Assembly (NCBI RefSeq): GCF_001570985.1
Contig: NZ_BCSS01000005.1
Coordinates: 49,778-113,777 of the forward strand
Direction: 5' to 3'
From: Janibacter limosus NBRC 16128
GTDB lineage: Bacteria; Actinomycetota; Actinomycetes; Actinomycetales; Dermatophilaceae
Length of the DNA stretch: 64,000 bases
Below, piece after piece: positions 63,252 through 64,000 of the stretch. How positions within the stretch are numbered: the first letter of the stretch is position 1; every line of letters starts with the position of its first letter. Below the pieces are notes generated by a model. That model was not told where the DNA came from. It made no database searches and saw only the letters and a program-made list of their open reading frames with translations. The position numbers and the translations under genes were made by a program.

Positions 63252-64000
63252 TGGACCTTCGTATCGAGACCACCCCGATCCCCGGGCTGCTGGTGGTACG
63301 CCGCCCCGTCCACCATGATGCGCGTGGCTGGTTCACCGAGGCGTGGCAGCGGGAAAAGATGACGGCCCTCGGGCTACCGGACTTCGGCCCGATCCAGCAC
63401 AACGTCTCCCACAACGCGATGCGCGGCTCGACGCGGGGTGTGCACGGTGAGCCGTGGGACAAGTTCGTCACGGTCCTGCACGGTCGGGTCTTCGGGGCAT
63501 GGGTGGATCTGCGGACCGGTGAGAGTTTCGGCGCGACGTACTCGATCGAGATCGACGAGAGCATCGCTGTCTTCGTGCCGCGGGGAGTGGGCAACTCCTA
63601 CCAGGCGCTCGTTGACGAGACCGTCTACTCCTATCTCGTCAACGAGCACTGGCGCCCTGACCTCGTCTATCCCGCGCTCGCCCTCGACGACCCGACGGTC
63701 GCCATCGACTGGCCGATCCCGTTGTCGCAGAGCGAGATCAGCGACAAGGACAAGGCCAACCCGATGCTCGCGGAGGTCACTCCCTTCGCTCCACGTCCTG
63801 TGCTGGTGCTCGGGGGCAGCGGGCAGGTGGGCCGGGCTCTGCTGCAACTCCTGCCGGGCGCGGTGGCGCCTACGCGCGGTGAGCTCGACCTCGGCGATCC
63901 GGATGCGGTGAAGGCCTATGACTTCAGCGGGCACGACCTCGTGATCAATGCCGCTGCGATGACCGCCGTGGATGCCGCGGAGACGCCCGCAGGGAGCCGT
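63251..64000 (+). CDS. Bifunctional dTDP-4-dehydrorhamnose 3,5-epimerase/reductase (RmlC-RmlD fusion, cut by window end)
   Basis: It begins at ATG 63251 and stays open to the window end. Residues 1-175 are an RmlC cupin: HDARGWFTEAW, SHNAMRGSTRGVHGEPWDKF, VPRGVGNSYQAL. From about residue 178 the RmlD Rossmann start appears (RPVLVLGGSGQVGRALLQLL, then DLVINAAAMTAVDAAET). This fused form is usual in actinobacteria. It completes dTDP-L-rhamnose, probably for the polysaccharide or cell wall. Confidence 0.92.
   Translation, partial: MDLRIETTPIPGLLVVRRPVHHDARGWFTEAWQREKMTALGLPDFGPIQHNVSHNAMRGSTRGVHGEPWDKFVTVLHGRVFGAWVDLRTGESFGATYSIEIDESIAVFVPRGVGNSYQALVDETVYSYLVNEHWRPDLVYPALALDDPTVAIDWPIPLSQSEISDKDKANPMLAEVTPFAPRPVLVLGGSGQVGRALLQLLPGAVAPTRGELDLGDPDAVKAYDFSGHDLVINAAAMTAVDAAETPAGSR

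Noticed and set aside
63251..64000. RmlC-RmlD fusion as a novel domain architecture
   Set aside because: This fusion is common in actinobacteria.

Overview
The window is high-GC actinobacterial chromosome, most like an Intrasporangiaceae genome (Janibacter/Knoellia type). Supporting signs are the gene order ThiF-like / zincin / PDZ-S16 protease / PPA1309 / UPF0182, a SigR-RsrA pair, the 24-residue ribosomal protein bL37, frequent GTG starts and many 4-bp stop/start overlaps. This placement is inferred from gene content only.

Layout. 1-7.7 kb: conserved actinobacterial block (ThiF-like partial, NUDIX, zincin, PDZ-Lon protease, PPA1309, UPF0182), then initiator tRNA. 7.9-11.8 kb: methyltransferase, Crp/Fnr regulator and a metal-export pair (HMA chaperone plus P1B ATPase). 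11.9-17.6 kb: a Pls/PosA-type NRPS of the poly-amino-acid synthetase class, an M1 aminopeptidase and a phosphopantetheinyl transferase invaded by repeats. 17.7-23 kb: ChrA, NDH-2 and an M16 peptidase pair. 23.0-24.1 kb: a VSR-like nuclease gene bracketed by two 89-bp palindromes. 24.2-35.6 kb: housekeeping (hisN, rsgA, aroA, SRAP, galE, rsrA, sigR) with a PucR-type regulator next to a ferredoxin reductase/desaturase pair. 36-41.5 kb: GIY-YIG protein, bL37, a tiny secreted SWDWA-repeat peptide followed by two membrane HD/HD-GYP proteins, and a secreted metzincin. 41.7-42.9 kb: malic enzyme.

43.2-64 kb is the most coherent region. Genes for making PAPS and clearing PAP (cysC, cysD, cysN, cysQ) plus a TauE/SafE transporter run directly into a polysaccharide locus. 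That locus holds a DegT aminotransferase, an undecaprenyl-phosphate sugar transferase, flippase, sulfotransferase, GT4, GNAT, Wzy-like polymerase, WbpM/CapD dehydratase, BY-kinase/Wzz fusion, LMW-PTP, RmlA, an SGNH hydrolase and an RmlC-RmlD fusion. cysN and the aminotransferase overlap by 4 bp. No PAPS or sulfite reductase gene is present, so the parts together suggest a sulfated exopolysaccharide. The 48.4-57.7 kb core looks more AT-rich than its surroundings, uses TTG starts and is split by transposase scraps, so it was probably acquired.

Short palindromic repeats are scattered between 17.5 and 43 kb. One family is a 44-bp unit and another is centred on a small hairpin. Several run into coding sequences and supply protein termini.
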